The notes under the pieces were generated by a model that did no database searches, had not been told where the DNA came from, and was given only the letters and a program-made list of their open reading frames with translations. Positions 38,802 through 48,037 of a stretch of DNA of 64,000 bases are shown here, in pieces; the stretch's first letter is position 1, and the number at the start of each line of letters is the position of its first letter. A program made the translations under genes and the position numbers. Origin of the DNA: Aquimarina macrocephali JAMB N27 (GTDB lineage: Bacteria; Bacteroidota; Bacteroidia; Flavobacteriales; Flavobacteriaceae); assembly GCF_000520995.1 (NCBI RefSeq), contig NZ_JACA01000012.1:186001-250000 (forward strand). Reading direction: 5' to 3'.

Positions 38802-39944
38802 TCATTCACAGAGTACCTCATCCTCTTTATGAATTATAAGTCTTCTTCCAACACTTCCATAAAGGTAACGATCGCATATGCTTTGAGGAATACTCGTTAA
38901 ATTATTCCTATATAAATATAGAGACCTCATCGTACGTATATTACTAATTTCTGAAGGAATGCTTGTTAATTTATTATCTCCCAAATTTAAATCTCTTAAA
39001 TAACCACTAGAGTTGTATGCAGGTTCTACGTTTCCAATTTCTTTTGGAATACTCGTTATTTGATTAAATTCTAAATCTAATCTATATATGTTTTTTGTCT
39101 TAAAAAGTTCTTCCGGAATATCTGTTATAGCATTTTTAGACAAATCTAAATATCTTAAACTGGATAGGTTTCCAATTTCGCTAGGAATACTCGTTAACTT
39201 ATTATTATTAATAAATAAAAGTCCTAATTCTTTAAGATTTCCTATTTCATTGGGAATACTCGTTAGGTTATTATGACTAATGTCTAATCGTACTAAGTTT
39301 GTAAGGTTTCCAATTTCACGAAGATCACTCAAAGTTGTATTATTACTTAAATCTAAACTTGTCAAATTGATTAAACCACTAAAAGAAGAAGGAATTATAT
39401 CAATGTGCTTATTATGTAAATCTAGCCCAGTTACTTTTCCTTGAGAATGAGTAACTCCTATCCAGGAATCCATTGTTTCGTCTTGAAGATCCCATTGTAA
39501 GGTATTATATCGATTAGCATTAAAGAATGTTATAAGAATTTCTCGATCAGGTACTGGATTAATACTCACTTTATATAATTGTTCAGAGCCGTCTTGTGCA
39601 GTTACTGTATAAATTACAGGACTACTAAAATTTTGTAGTGTTTCATTAGCAGGAAAAATCGAAGCATCTGCTGATATAGATATGGTTGGCTTAAAATCAG
39701 CATTCATTAAACCTCCAGGGACTGTAGCACTAATGGTTCTGTTAAACTGATCAATTTCCATCTCTATATCTTGTTCTAAAATACTATTACTTACCACAGT
39801 AAGTTTAAAAGTGATAATTTTGTTTCCTGCGCTTAGAATGGAGGGATCATCATCCTTACATCCAGTGACTATAAGTAATCCGATAAGAAATATCAATAGA
39901 TTATATTTTGAATTATTTATATATCTATAATTTTTCATAATCAA
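38802..39944 (-). CDS. Leucine-rich-repeat lipoprotein
   Basis: A 380-residue protein. Signal peptide with lipobox LIVTGC (acylated Cys near residue 29), a beta-sandwich part (about 35-130, with ISADASIFPANETLQNFSSP) and then about seven leucine-rich repeats of 22-24 residues with the motif LTSIPSEIGNL. The repeats are nearly identical also at the DNA level, which favours expansion by recombination. Such proteins bind proteins or glycans on the cell surface. It is foreign to the sugar-enzyme functions around it, and its role in the locus is unclear. Confidence 0.85.
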   Translation of the reverse strand: MIMKNYRYINNSKYNLLIFLIGLLIVTGCKDDDPSILSAGNKIITFKLTVVSNSILEQDIEMEIDQFNRTISATVPGGLMNADFKPTISISADASIFPANETLQNFSSPVIYTVTAQDGSEQLYKVSINPVPDREILITFFNANRYNTLQWDLQDETMDSWIGVTHSQGKVTGLDLHNKHIDIIPSSFSGLINLTSLDLSNNTTLSDLREIGNLTNLVRLDISHNNLTSIPNEIGNLKELGLLFINNNKLTSIPSEIGNLSSLRYLDLSKNAITDIPEELFKTKNIYRLDLEFNQITSIPKEIGNVEPAYNSSGYLRDLNLGDNKLTSIPSEISNIRTMRSLYLYRNNLTSIPQSICDRYLYGSVGRRLIIHKEDEVLCE

Positions 39945-39997
39945 TCTATTTTTTAGTAATTCTTTCTATCTAAAAAAGCCTATGATTTAGATCTAAA

Positions 39998-40543
39998 TCA
40001 TATCCTTGCATTTCTAAAATTTGGCAAAACAGTGTCTTTTTCTGAAACAATAATATCTTCTTCATTAAGTTTCCAGTCAATTTTTAAATCCTCATCATTG
40101 TAAATTATACCACCTTCTGCTTCTTTATTATAAAAGTTATCACACTTATAAAAAAAATTGGCAATATTACTTAATACAATAAAGCCATGAGCAAATCCTC
40201 TGGGTATAAATAATTGTTTTTTATTTTCTGCAGATAATTCTACAGCTATATGATCTCCAAAAGTTGGTGAATCTTGACGTAGATCAACCGCAACATCCAA
40301 TACTGTACCTTGTAAAACACTTACCAATTTTGCTTGTGCATGTTCTCCTATTTGATAATGTAACGCTCTAACTACTCCTTTTGTAGAAAAAGATTGATTA
40401 TCCTGAACAAAATTAACTTCCTGGCCAATAAGTCTATTAAACGTATTTTGATTATGGCTTTCATAGAAGTATCCTCGTTCATCTTTAAAAACTGTTGGCT
40501 CTAATACAAAACACCCCTTAAGTCTGGTTTCTTTTGCTTTCAT
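39998..40543 (-). CDS. rfbC: dTDP-4-dehydrorhamnose 3,5-epimerase
   Basis: A 181-residue cupin enzyme. The conserved FKDERGYFYESHNQNTF, VVRALHYQIGEHAQAKLVSV (catalytic His in the HYQ region) and the FIPRGFAHGFIVLS stretch are present. Third step of dTDP-L-rhamnose synthesis. It starts 3 bases after rfbA. Confidence 0.96.
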   Translation of the reverse strand: MKAKETRLKGCFVLEPTVFKDERGYFYESHNQNTFNRLIGQEVNFVQDNQSFSTKGVVRALHYQIGEHAQAKLVSVLQGTVLDVAVDLRQDSPTFGDHIAVELSAENKKQLFIPRGFAHGFIVLSNIANFFYKCDNFYNKEAEGGIIYNDEDLKIDWKLNEEDIIVSEKDTVLPNFRNARI

Positions 40544-40546
40544 ATT

Positions 40547-41410
40547 TTAATCTTGTAGAATACTCATTAAATGCTTACCATATCCGCTTTTGATTAATGG
40601 CTCTGCTAATCCTTTTAATTCGTCTTGGGATATATATCCCATTTTAAAGGCTACTTCTTCAATAGCACCAATTTTTAACCCTTGACGCTCCTCAATCACC
40701 TGAACAAATTGAGACGCTTGCATTAAAGAATTGAAAGTGCCAGTATCTAACCATGCAGTTCCTCTATCCAAAATACTTACATTAAGTTTCTTTTTCTCTA
40801 AATATACTTTGTTTACATCAGTTATTTCTAACTCTCCTCTATGACTAGGTTTTATGTTTTTTGCAATATTTACTACTTCATTATCATAAAAATATATTCC
40901 TGGTACAGCATAATTTGACTTAGGTCTGCTCGGTTTTTCTTCAATAGAGATTGCTTTACCTTCTTGATCAAACTCTACCACTCCATATCGCTCTGGGTCG
41001 TGAACATGATATGCATAGATTATACCTCCTTCTGGATCATTATTGGCTTGTAAAAGTTTTTCTAAACCTGTACCATAAAAAATATTATCTCCTAAAATCA
41101 ATGCTACTTTATCATTACCTATAAAATCCGCTCCTATTATAAATGCCTCTGCCAAACCATTTGGATTTTCTTGTACAGCATATTCAAATCTACAACCATA
41201 TTTGGCTCCATCCCCCAATAGTTTTTCAAATAGAGGCAAATCATGTGGAGTAGAAATTATAAGAATTTCCCTTATTCCTGACCACATTAGGCTAGAAAGT
41301 GGATAATATATCATTGGCTTGTCATATACTGGCATTAGTTGTTTACTGACAGCAAGTGTTAAGGGATGCAATCTTGTTCCAGAGCCTCCGGCTAAAATTA
41401 TTCCTTTCAT
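40547..41410 (-). CDS. rfbA: Glucose-1-phosphate thymidylyltransferase
   Basis: A 287-residue nucleotidyltransferase. Start [20 protein letters not shown], followed by the active site [18 protein letters not shown], and [12 protein letters not shown] with the metal-binding Asp. It makes dTDP-glucose from dTTP and glucose-1-phosphate, the first step towards dTDP-L-rhamnose. Length is normal. Confidence 0.96.
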   Translation of the reverse strand: MKGIILAGGSGTRLHPLTLAVSKQLMPVYDKPMIYYPLSSLMWSGIREILIISTPHDLPLFEKLLGDGAKYGCRFEYAVQENPNGLAEAFIIGADFIGNDKVALILGDNIFYGTGLEKLLQANNDPEGGIIYAYHVHDPERYGVVEFDQEGKAISIEEKPSRPKSNYAVPGIYFYDNEVVNIAKNIKPSHRGELEITDVNKVYLEKKKLNVSILDRGTAWLDTGTFNSLMQASQFVQVIEERQGLKIGAIEEVAFKMGYISQDELKGLAEPLIKSGYGKHLMSILQD

Positions 41411-41447
41411 CTATTATAATTTGTTGTTTTTCAAAGGTATGTTCATT

Positions 41448-42470
41448 TTATGAGATTATATTGTATTTTTTTAAATACCAGGATATTGTTTTTTCAATTC
41501 CAGTTTCAAAATTTTCATCAGCTTCCCAACCCAACTCACTTTCTATTTTAGTAGCATCTATAGCATACCGTAAATCGTGACCTGGTCTATCTTTAACATA
41601 GGTTATGAGTTTTTCATAAGGCTCTCCATTTTTTCTAGGAACTTTTATATCCAATATTTCACAAATTTTTGATGCAATCTGATTATTATTACGTTCGTTT
41701 CTACCTCCAATATTATATGTCTCGCCGCTACTTCCTTTTTTATACACCAACTCAATGCCTTTACAATGATCCAAAACATATAGCCAATCTCTAATATTTT
41801 TTCCATCACCATATATAGGGATACTATCTTCGGCTAATGCCTTTCTAATAATGGTAGGAATAAGTTTTTCATCATGTTGCTTAGGTCCATAATTATTAGA
41901 ACAATTTGTTGTGATAACATTCATCCCATATGTATGAAAATAACTTCTTACTATGAAATCTGAAGAGGCTTTAGATGCGCTATATGGGCTATTGGGAGCA
42001 TATGGGGTACTCTCCATAAACAATCCAGTTTTTCCTAAAGTTCCATATACTTCATCTGTAGAAATATGGTGAAAACGGCAATTTTTATATTGTTCTTTGT
42101 ATTTATGCGGAGCTTCCATCCAATAATTTCTAGCTACATCAATTAATGTGAACGTTCCAAAAACATTGGTTCTTATAAATTCATCGGGGTTCGCAATAGA
42201 ATTATCTACATGGGATTCTGCCGCAAAATGGATTACTCCATTAAAATCATGCTTTCTAAATAACATTTCTATTAAATTCCTGTCACAGATATCTCCCTCG
42301 ACAAAAGTATAATTTTTGTATCCTTCTATCAGGCTTAAATTAGCTAAATCTCCTGCATATGTTAATTTATCTATATTAACAATTTGTATTTCAGGGTTTT
42401 CATTAAGAAAATATGGGATAAAATTAGAACCTATAAATCCAGCTCCTCCAGTAATTAAAATTGATTTCAT
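41448..42470 (-). CDS. rfbB: dTDP-glucose 4,6-dehydratase
   Basis: A 340-residue extended SDR. NAD loop SILITGGAGFIGSNFIPYF; FHHISTDEVYGTLG with the catalytic Asp-Glu; and the Tyr-x3-Lys in NSPYSASKASSDFIVR. It forms dTDP-4-keto-6-deoxyglucose, the second step of the pathway. It lies between manC and rfbA. Confidence 0.96.
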   Translation of the reverse strand: MKSILITGGAGFIGSNFIPYFLNENPEIQIVNIDKLTYAGDLANLSLIEGYKNYTFVEGDICDRNLIEMLFRKHDFNGVIHFAAESHVDNSIANPDEFIRTNVFGTFTLIDVARNYWMEAPHKYKEQYKNCRFHHISTDEVYGTLGKTGLFMESTPYAPNSPYSASKASSDFIVRSYFHTYGMNVITTNCSNNYGPKQHDEKLIPTIIRKALAEDSIPIYGDGKNIRDWLYVLDHCKGIELVYKKGSSGETYNIGGRNERNNNQIASKICEILDIKVPRKNGEPYEKLITYVKDRPGHDLRYAIDATKIESELGWEADENFETGIEKTISWYLKKYNIIS

Positions 42471-42486
42471 TATCTACTAGTATTTT

Positions 42487-43497
42487 TTATAGAAGTCTTT
42501 CTTTAACATTACTATGTAATTCTTTAATTCTATTACCATATTGATTTGGTAATACTAAAATACAATCTTGTGTATCTACAACTGTTAGGTCCGACACCCC
42601 AATACCATATACATCTTTTTTTCCAATACTATATGAGTTCAAGTTGTCGATTCCTTTAATCTTGGATATTCCTTCTACTATATTATTTTTGTTAAAATAA
42701 GAAATCAAAGAATCGAAAGATCCTAAATCTGTCCATTGAAATTCAGATTTTACAGTTTTAATTAAGTTGCTTTTTTCAAAAACGGCATAATCAATACTTT
42801 CATCAGGAATCTTCATCATATCATCATACTTAATATAACCTGAATGATTAGAATCAAGGGCTTTTTTTGAAGCCTCAAATATATCTATTCTATATTTTTT
42901 TAATTCTGTAAGAAAAACTCCAGCTTTAAAACAAAACATTCCACTATTCCAATAAAAATTTTCTTTTTCTATAAAAGAAATGGCTGTTTTATAATCAGGT
43001 TTTTCCCTGAAACTAACCACATCTTCTCCATTGGATTCGATATACCCATAACCTGTTTCGGGGTATTCGGGTATAATTCCAAAGGTTACTAAAAATCCTT
43101 TATTTGCTAATGTTATTGCTCTCTTTATACTTTTTTTATATTCTTCTGCATCATTGACCATATGGTCAGAAGGGGTAACAAACAAGATGTCATCCTGATC
43201 AACACTCATAGCTGCCAGAGCTATTGCAGGAGCGGTGTTTCTTCCTACTGGCTCAATAATTTTATGTTTTAATGAAATGTTAAGTTCTTCTACTTGACTA
43301 ACTCCTTGATTTTCTTGGTCTATATTTGTTAATAACATAAAATCATCAACAAGCGATTTATTTCTAGTAATAGTATGTTGGAATAACGACTTTTTGTCAA
43401 ATATTTTTAAAAACTGTTTTGGCTTAGATTGTCTGGATAAAGGCCAAAGCCTAGTTCCAGATCCTCCACTCAACACCACATTAATTATCTTATTCAT
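42487..43497 (-). CDS. manC: Mannose-1-phosphate guanylyltransferase
   Basis: A 336-residue nucleotidyltransferase. VVLSGGSGTRLWPLSRQSKP is the GDP-mannose pyrophosphorylase start, and VTPSDHMV, EKPD and FYWNSGMFCF are conserved. Unlike many ManC proteins it lacks a C-terminal isomerase domain; a separate class I ManA is encoded directly upstream. It gives GDP-mannose for mannosyl transfer and for gmd. Confidence 0.93.
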   Translation of the reverse strand: MNKIINVVLSGGSGTRLWPLSRQSKPKQFLKIFDKKSLFQHTITRNKSLVDDFMLLTNIDQENQGVSQVEELNISLKHKIIEPVGRNTAPAIALAAMSVDQDDILFVTPSDHMVNDAEEYKKSIKRAITLANKGFLVTFGIIPEYPETGYGYIESNGEDVVSFREKPDYKTAISFIEKENFYWNSGMFCFKAGVFLTELKKYRIDIFEASKKALDSNHSGYIKYDDMMKIPDESIDYAVFEKSNLIKTVKSEFQWTDLGSFDSLISYFNKNNIVEGISKIKGIDNLNSYSIGKKDVYGIGVSDLTVVDTQDCILVLPNQYGNRIKELHSNVKERLL

Positions 43498-43508
43498 TTT
43501 ATGGGGTT

Positions 43509-44477
43509 TTATTTAATATAAATCTCTAAAAGTTCCAGCTCTGTTCCTTTAATTTCAATCTTATCAAACATTGCAGGAATCAATATAGTTTCACCTTTAC
43601 CAATACTTTCTGAATGAGTATTGCACATGATATTCCCTGTTCCTTCTAAACACATATATATTTTAAAGGAATCTATTGCATTATAAACCCTATCTAATCG
43701 CTGTTCTATTTTTAAATAATTAGTTGTGAAGTAATTGCAATCAGCAACCTCATTGGCTGTATTCTTTTTCCTGTTATAAATCAATTTAAAATCATCTTTA
43801 GTATTATAATCCAAAGCATCTAGTGCCAAATCGGTGTGTAATTCTCTAGAATTTCCAGTATCGTCTTTTCTATCCCAATCATAAACCCGATAGGTAATAT
43901 CAGATGTTTGCTGAATTTCAGCGATTAATACTCCTCTACCTATTGCATGAATTTTCCCTGTCTTGATAAAATAACTATCTCCTTTTGAAATATCTTCAAA
44001 ATTAAGGAGTTTTGTTATTTTTCCTTCTTCCAAATATGTTTGGTATTCTTCTTTAGAAGTATTTTTATTAAAACCAACTATTAACTTTGCATCTACATCT
44101 GCCTGGACTACGTACCACATTTCTGTTTTACCAAAAGAATCATGTCTTTTCTTAGCCAATTCATCATTTGGATGCAATTGAACAGATAAATCTTCTTTGG
44201 CATCAATAAACTTAAGTAATAAAGGGAATTGATCTCCAAATTCCTGGTATACTTTTTTACCTAATAATTCTGCTTTGTGCTCTCGAATAAGTTCATCTAA
44301 TTTCTTGCCATAAAGTTCACCATTAGCAACTATAGAAATATCTTTATCTACTGTCGAAATTTCCCAACTCTCACCTACATTAGTATTAGATGTAGATTTA
44401 TTCAGGATGGTTTTTAATTTATTTCCTCCCCATATTTTTTCTTTTAAAATTGGGTTAAATTTTAATGGATATAACAT
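43509..44477 (-). CDS. manA: Mannose-6-phosphate isomerase, class I
   Basis: A 322-residue cupin metalloenzyme. FNPILKEKIWGGNKL at the N-terminus, the zinc-site stretch SVQLHPND and GKIHAIGRGVLIAEIQQTSD are typical. It interconverts fructose-6-phosphate and mannose-6-phosphate and feeds GDP-mannose formation. A phosphomannomutase is not in the window and must come from elsewhere. It lies between rfbD and manC with short gaps. Confidence 0.93.
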   Translation of the reverse strand: MLYPLKFNPILKEKIWGGNKLKTILNKSTSNTNVGESWEISTVDKDISIVANGELYGKKLDELIREHKAELLGKKVYQEFGDQFPLLLKFIDAKEDLSVQLHPNDELAKKRHDSFGKTEMWYVVQADVDAKLIVGFNKNTSKEEYQTYLEEGKITKLLNFEDISKGDSYFIKTGKIHAIGRGVLIAEIQQTSDITYRVYDWDRKDDTGNSRELHTDLALDALDYNTKDDFKLIYNRKKNTANEVADCNYFTTNYLKIEQRLDRVYNAIDSFKIYMCLEGTGNIMCNTHSESIGKGETILIPAMFDKIEIKGTELELLEIYIK

Positions 44478-44480
44478 AAT

Positions 44481-45347
44481 TTATTGCTTCAACACTCTTT
44501 TTAATGATTCTTTCCAGTTTATAATATTCAGATTAAAAGATGTAATACATTTTTCTTTGTTAAGAACACTATAAATAGGTCTTTGTGCAAAAGTAGGATA
44601 ATTATCGGTTTTTTTAAGTATTACATTCTCAAGTTTACCTGAAAGTCTTAAAATTTCTTTTGCAAAATCATACCATGTGGCATCGCCAAGATTACTATAA
44701 TGAAACAGGCCATATTCTTGATTATGGTTTGCAATCAAATCAAGAATAAAATTAGCAAGATCATTTGCGTTAGTTGGGGTTCCTGTTTCCGAAGTTATAA
44801 TAGTTAGCTCCTTCTCTGTCTTAGATTTTTTTAAAATTGTTTTAAAAAAATTGTGACCAAATTCAGAATATAACCAAGAGGTTCTAATAATAAAATATTT
44901 CTCAAGGATTTGTTGAATTTGTTGTTCTCCTGCTAATTTTGATTTCCCATATTCATTTATAGGGTTGGTAATATCTTCTTCTGTATAAGGTGTTTCTTTC
45001 GCTCCATCAAAAACATAATCCGTAGATATGTGAATAAGAGTAGCATCCTGTTCTTTACAGGTTTGTGCCAAATTCTGCACTCCATCAGAGTTAACCAAAA
45101 ATGCTTTCTTTGGTTCTTTTTCTGCTTGTTCTACATTAGTATATGCAGCACAATTAATCACAAAATTGAATGACTTATCCTTAAAAAAGCGTAGTACTTC
45201 TTCTTTTTTTGTAATATCTAACTCTTTAGAACTAACAAAACATAGATCTAATCCAAAATAGCTATTCTTAATTTTTTCAATACATTGACCCAATTGACCT
45301 TTAGATCCTGTTACCAAAATGCGTGTTATCTCAGATTCCTTTTTCAT
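44481..45347 (-). CDS. rfbD: dTDP-4-dehydrorhamnose reductase
   Basis: A 288-residue SDR. ILVTGSKGQLGQCIEKI at the start, FVINCAAYTNVEQAEKEP, and STDYVFDGAKETPYTEED with the downstream NEYGKSKLAGEQ (Tyr-x3-Lys). It gives dTDP-L-rhamnose, the last pathway step. All four rfb genes are thus present, though rfbD is separated from rfbB by manA and manC. Confidence 0.95.
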   Translation of the reverse strand: MKKESEITRILVTGSKGQLGQCIEKIKNSYFGLDLCFVSSKELDITKKEEVLRFFKDKSFNFVINCAAYTNVEQAEKEPKKAFLVNSDGVQNLAQTCKEQDATLIHISTDYVFDGAKETPYTEEDITNPINEYGKSKLAGEQQIQQILEKYFIIRTSWLYSEFGHNFFKTILKKSKTEKELTIITSETGTPTNANDLANFILDLIANHNQEYGLFHYSNLGDATWYDFAKEILRLSGKLENVILKKTDNYPTFAQRPIYSVLNKEKCITSFNLNIINWKESLKRVLKQ

Positions 45348-45375
45348 TAATAAATTTCCTAGTTATATATACTTC

Positions 45376-46407
45376 TTATTTGCTATAATTCATTAAATAC
45401 TTATTTAACAAAATAAGTATTAAGGCCAAAAATAAAACAGTAATACTTACTATAGGTAGTATTACAACTTTTTTCTTTAAAAAATCATTTACCAATGCTC
45501 CTTTATTTGGGAATTCAGAGATAATGTTGATTGTATTCTTTGTATTTGCCTTTTCATTATTTAACTCAATTTTTTCGTCTTTCAGTTTTCTTGCCTGATT
45601 TAATAATTCAATTTCTGATATTTGATCTGGTTGATTTTCTGCCAAATTAATACTAGTAGTTCCATCAGGTTTTTGAGCCTCTATAATCTTTATTTTCTTA
45701 TAAAATACTTGTAAATCATTGATCTCTTCCTGTTGTTTGTCTATAACAGAATCTTTAAGAGCAATATTGCGATCGTTAATTTCTTTCTGTAGCCTAAAAT
45801 ATTCATTATTTTCTATTGATGTCACAATTGCTTTCTGGCATCGTTTTGCTACCACTGATGATATTGCTTCTATCTCTATTTTATGAAATTTTGCGTTAAT
45901 GTTATTAAAGTTTTCCAAATAATCTTCGTAGTCTACTTTTCTTTGAGATATTGAATCTAATTCACTAATAAACTGGCTGAATTGTTTTATTCGTTGTGTT
46001 TGATCAGAGAATGATTCTATACTAACCTTTTTTATATATAAAGCTTCTGTTTCGCTAATTTGTAAAGCTTCTGCTAGGGCTTTGTTTTCTTTTTGTTTAG
46101 CCAATTGATTATAAAATTCAATATTATTATATAACTGTTGGACACTATTAAAATTTGGCTCAATAATCATTTAAGACCTATATATAGGTTCAGATTTGTA
46201 ATCCAAATATCCGCCAACTGCTAAGCCAAAAAATACGGCAATAATGAATTTTAAAAAATGAATTCTTATGAAATTAAGAAATAAGATGAAAAGGTGAAAA
46301 AGAGCTTTAAAGATATTTCCAATAAATTTGAAAAATCTATTAAAGACATCTCCAATAAATTTAAATAATTCCCCCAAATCAATTTCTTCTGAAGTGTTTT
46401 CTTTCAT
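45376..46407 (-). pseudogene. Wzz-like chain-length protein, broken by one in-frame stop
   Basis: Two pieces in the same frame: 46171-46407 (78 residues, with a transmembrane helix near 55-70 and ending PIYRS) and 45376-46170 (264 residues, starting MIIEPNFNSVQQLYNNIE, with a C-terminal helix VVILPIVSITVLFLALILIL). They are separated only by TAA at 46171-46173. The joint lines up with NYIQEIIIEPKYNSTKYIY of the intact paralogue at 50100-51092, so a single nonsense change is the simplest view. Together they would be a 343-residue Wzz-type protein with two membrane helices and a periplasmic coil. The downstream piece might be translated from its own ATG but would lack the first helix. Confidence 0.82.
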
Positions 46408-46426
46408 CGTCCTATGTTAATTTTAT

Positions 46427-46450
46427 TTTAAGAGCAATATTGCTCTTAAA
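46427..46450. repeat. 24-bp perfect palindrome upstream of the Wzz pseudogene
   Basis: TTTAAGAGCAAT followed directly by ATTGCTCTTAAA, 20 bases before the start of the 78-residue piece. No T-run on either side, so it resembles a dyad operator more than a terminator. Confidence 0.6.
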
Positions 46451-46774
46451 TGATAATTCTAAATAAAATCAAATACATAATAATACAACCGATTTAAAAC
46501 AATAAAACATGCCAAAAAAGGTCTTTTCGTTTTTAAAATCAATGAAATATTATTATTTTGACGATAGGGTAGGAAAAACGTCAATTACAAAATACAAATA
46601 ATTGTATTTATCCTAAAAATAGATTTTAGGGAATATCTTTTATAACTAATAAAAGTGAGGTACAAATTAATTAAAAAAAAGTGAGAGTCAATCAATTTTT
46701 TTTAATTAATTTTTTGGTGATAAAACCAAATAAATTCTTTAGGACTTTTGACTCAGAATTTCTTTATAATAAAG

Positions 46775-46878
46775 TTCCTCGATGCAAGTATACGAGGTAT
46801 TTGTCCGAATTCTAATTTTCTTGATGAAAACCCTAGGTTTTCAAACTTTCCTCTTCATACGAGGCAAGCCTCGAGGAA
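46775..46878. repeat. Palindrome cluster (CGAGGCaaGCCTCG and GAAAACC-GGTTTTC)
   Basis: TTCCTCGA at 46775-46782 pairs with TCGAGGAA at 46871-46878; within lie the palindromes GAAAACC-CTA-GGTTTTC (46826-46842) and CGAGGC-AA-GCCTCG (46860-46873), plus a repeated ATACGAGG-type sequence (46790 and 46857). It could fold into a branched structure. It may be a dispersed REP-like element or a relic of another mobile element. Confidence 0.5.
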
Positions 46879-46977
46879 TTAGACCTAAAAGAGATTAAAT
46901 TTACATAATTCGATATTATAAATTTTGTAGAAATTAATAATTACTTCTGTAAGAAAAAAGCTATATAAAAGTCTCTA

Positions 46978-46989
46978 GTGTCAAGTCAA
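46978..46989 (+). repeat. Left terminal inverted repeat of the IS630 element
   Basis: GTGTCAAGTCAA directly after a TA dinucleotide; exact complement of the right end at 49984-49995. Confidence 0.88.
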
Positions 46990-47010
46990 GTTTAAATAGG
47001 CGTAATTTTA

Positions 47011-47018
47011 TATCTTTG
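47011..47018 (+). promoter_or_regulatory. Candidate -7 element (TATCTTTG) of the IS630 transposase
   Basis: TATCTTTG matches TAnnTTTG and lies 13 bases before the transposase ATG, within the left end of the element. Confidence 0.45.
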
Positions 47019-47031
47019 TAAGAAATCCAAA

Positions 47032-47764
47032 ATGAGCATTAGATATACAGTTACACTAAACAAAGAAGAACGCACAGATCTATTGAATATCATTCACAAA
47101 GGAAAGCACAACTCCCAAACTTATCGTAATGCTTATATTTTATTGAATACCGATAAGGGAGAGTTTTCAACATGGGCAACCAATATTCAGATATCTAAAA
47201 TTTTAAAAGTTGGACTGCGAAGCATTGACAGATTGAAGAAACGCTTTGTAGAAGAAGGTTTTGAAGCTTGTTTGAAGCGTAAGGCTACCACCCGTATTTA
47301 TGATAAAAAAGTAGATGGAGATGTAGAGGCACATTTGATTTCAATAGCCTGTAGTGAGCCACCCGAAGGGTTTTCAAAATGGTCTCTTTAAATTATATAG
47401 AAAGTATTTCTCACGAAACAGTAAGAAGTGTTTTAAAAAAACGAATTAAAACCCTGAAGAGTTAAAGGTTGGGTAATTCCTCCCAAACAGAACGCCGAAT
47501 TTGTAGCCAACATGGAGAATGTTTTAGATGTTTATAAACGTCCATATTCAAAAGATTTTCCTGTAGTTTGTATGGATGAATCCCCAAAACAATTAATAGT
47601 AGAAACACGGGTTACAGACAAAATGAAAGATGGCACTAAACTGATTGACTTTGAATATTCAAGAAAGGGAGTTTGTAATATCTTCATAGCAAATGAACCG
47701 CTATCTGGCAAACGGATTGTAAAAATAACCGAAAGAAAAACAAAAAAAGATGGGGCCGTATTTA
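47032..47764 (+). pseudogene. IS630-family transposase, 5' part (degraded)
   Basis: The N-terminal helix-turn-helix part is intact (MSIRYTVTLNKEERTDLL, then WATNIQISKILKVGLRSIDR) up to GFSKWSL at 47391. After it about 30 bases of the usual coding sequence seem deleted, followed by YIESISHETVRSVLKK in another frame, a run of seven A that shifts the frame, and TGA at 47455-47457 where a Trp is expected (KP-W-RVKGWVIPPKQ). The frame then continues as ENVLDVYKRPYSKDFPVVC with the first catalytic Asp in VCMDESPKQL, to TERKTKKDGAVF, where the second IS interrupts it. Confidence 0.88.
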
Positions 47765-48037
47765 GTCTCTGGAATAAAACTCGATTATTTTGAAGATTTG
47801 AATCAGTAATCAATGGAATTTGGTTTTAAATCTATCTCCTTTTTTTGATTTTTCGATTCAATATTGGCTGTCAGGTTTGAAAAGCTGATTTTATGTTAAT
47901 TTTTCATAGTTTTTGAACATAGGTGTTTCTTGTTTCATTTGCTCTGTTCTTTAATTTTTCTCATTAATTGTTTTCTTATCAAGCTAAGTAGCAACCTTGT
48001 AGGCTTTTTTCTTTTGTTTCTTTAATTCTTCCCGTTC
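47765..48037. other. Right-hand non-coding part of the nested IS
   Basis: About 270 bases between the element end and the stop of its transposase. AT-rich with no ORF of coding character; nothing else seen. Confidence 0.55.

Larger units (their letters stand above)
46408..46974. other. Intergenic region with palindromes between Wzz pseudogene and IS
   Basis: About 570 bases without a gene. It contains a 24-bp perfect palindrome next to the pseudogene, a 17-bp palindrome and a cluster of CGAGG-type inverted repeats (listed separately). The rest is AT-rich. The promoter of the wzz-rfb block may lie here, but no clear TAnnTTTG / TTG pair on the minus strand was found. Confidence 0.5.

Noticed and set aside
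46775..46878. CRISPR-like array suspected from CGAGG boxes
   Set aside because: Repeats are too few and of unequal length and there is no regular spacer spacing; palindrome cluster instead.
47532..47813. 93-residue open frame on the minus strand within the IS region
   Set aside because: It is the complement of the degraded IS630 transposase and the left end of the nested element; no transposase or other motif on this strand.
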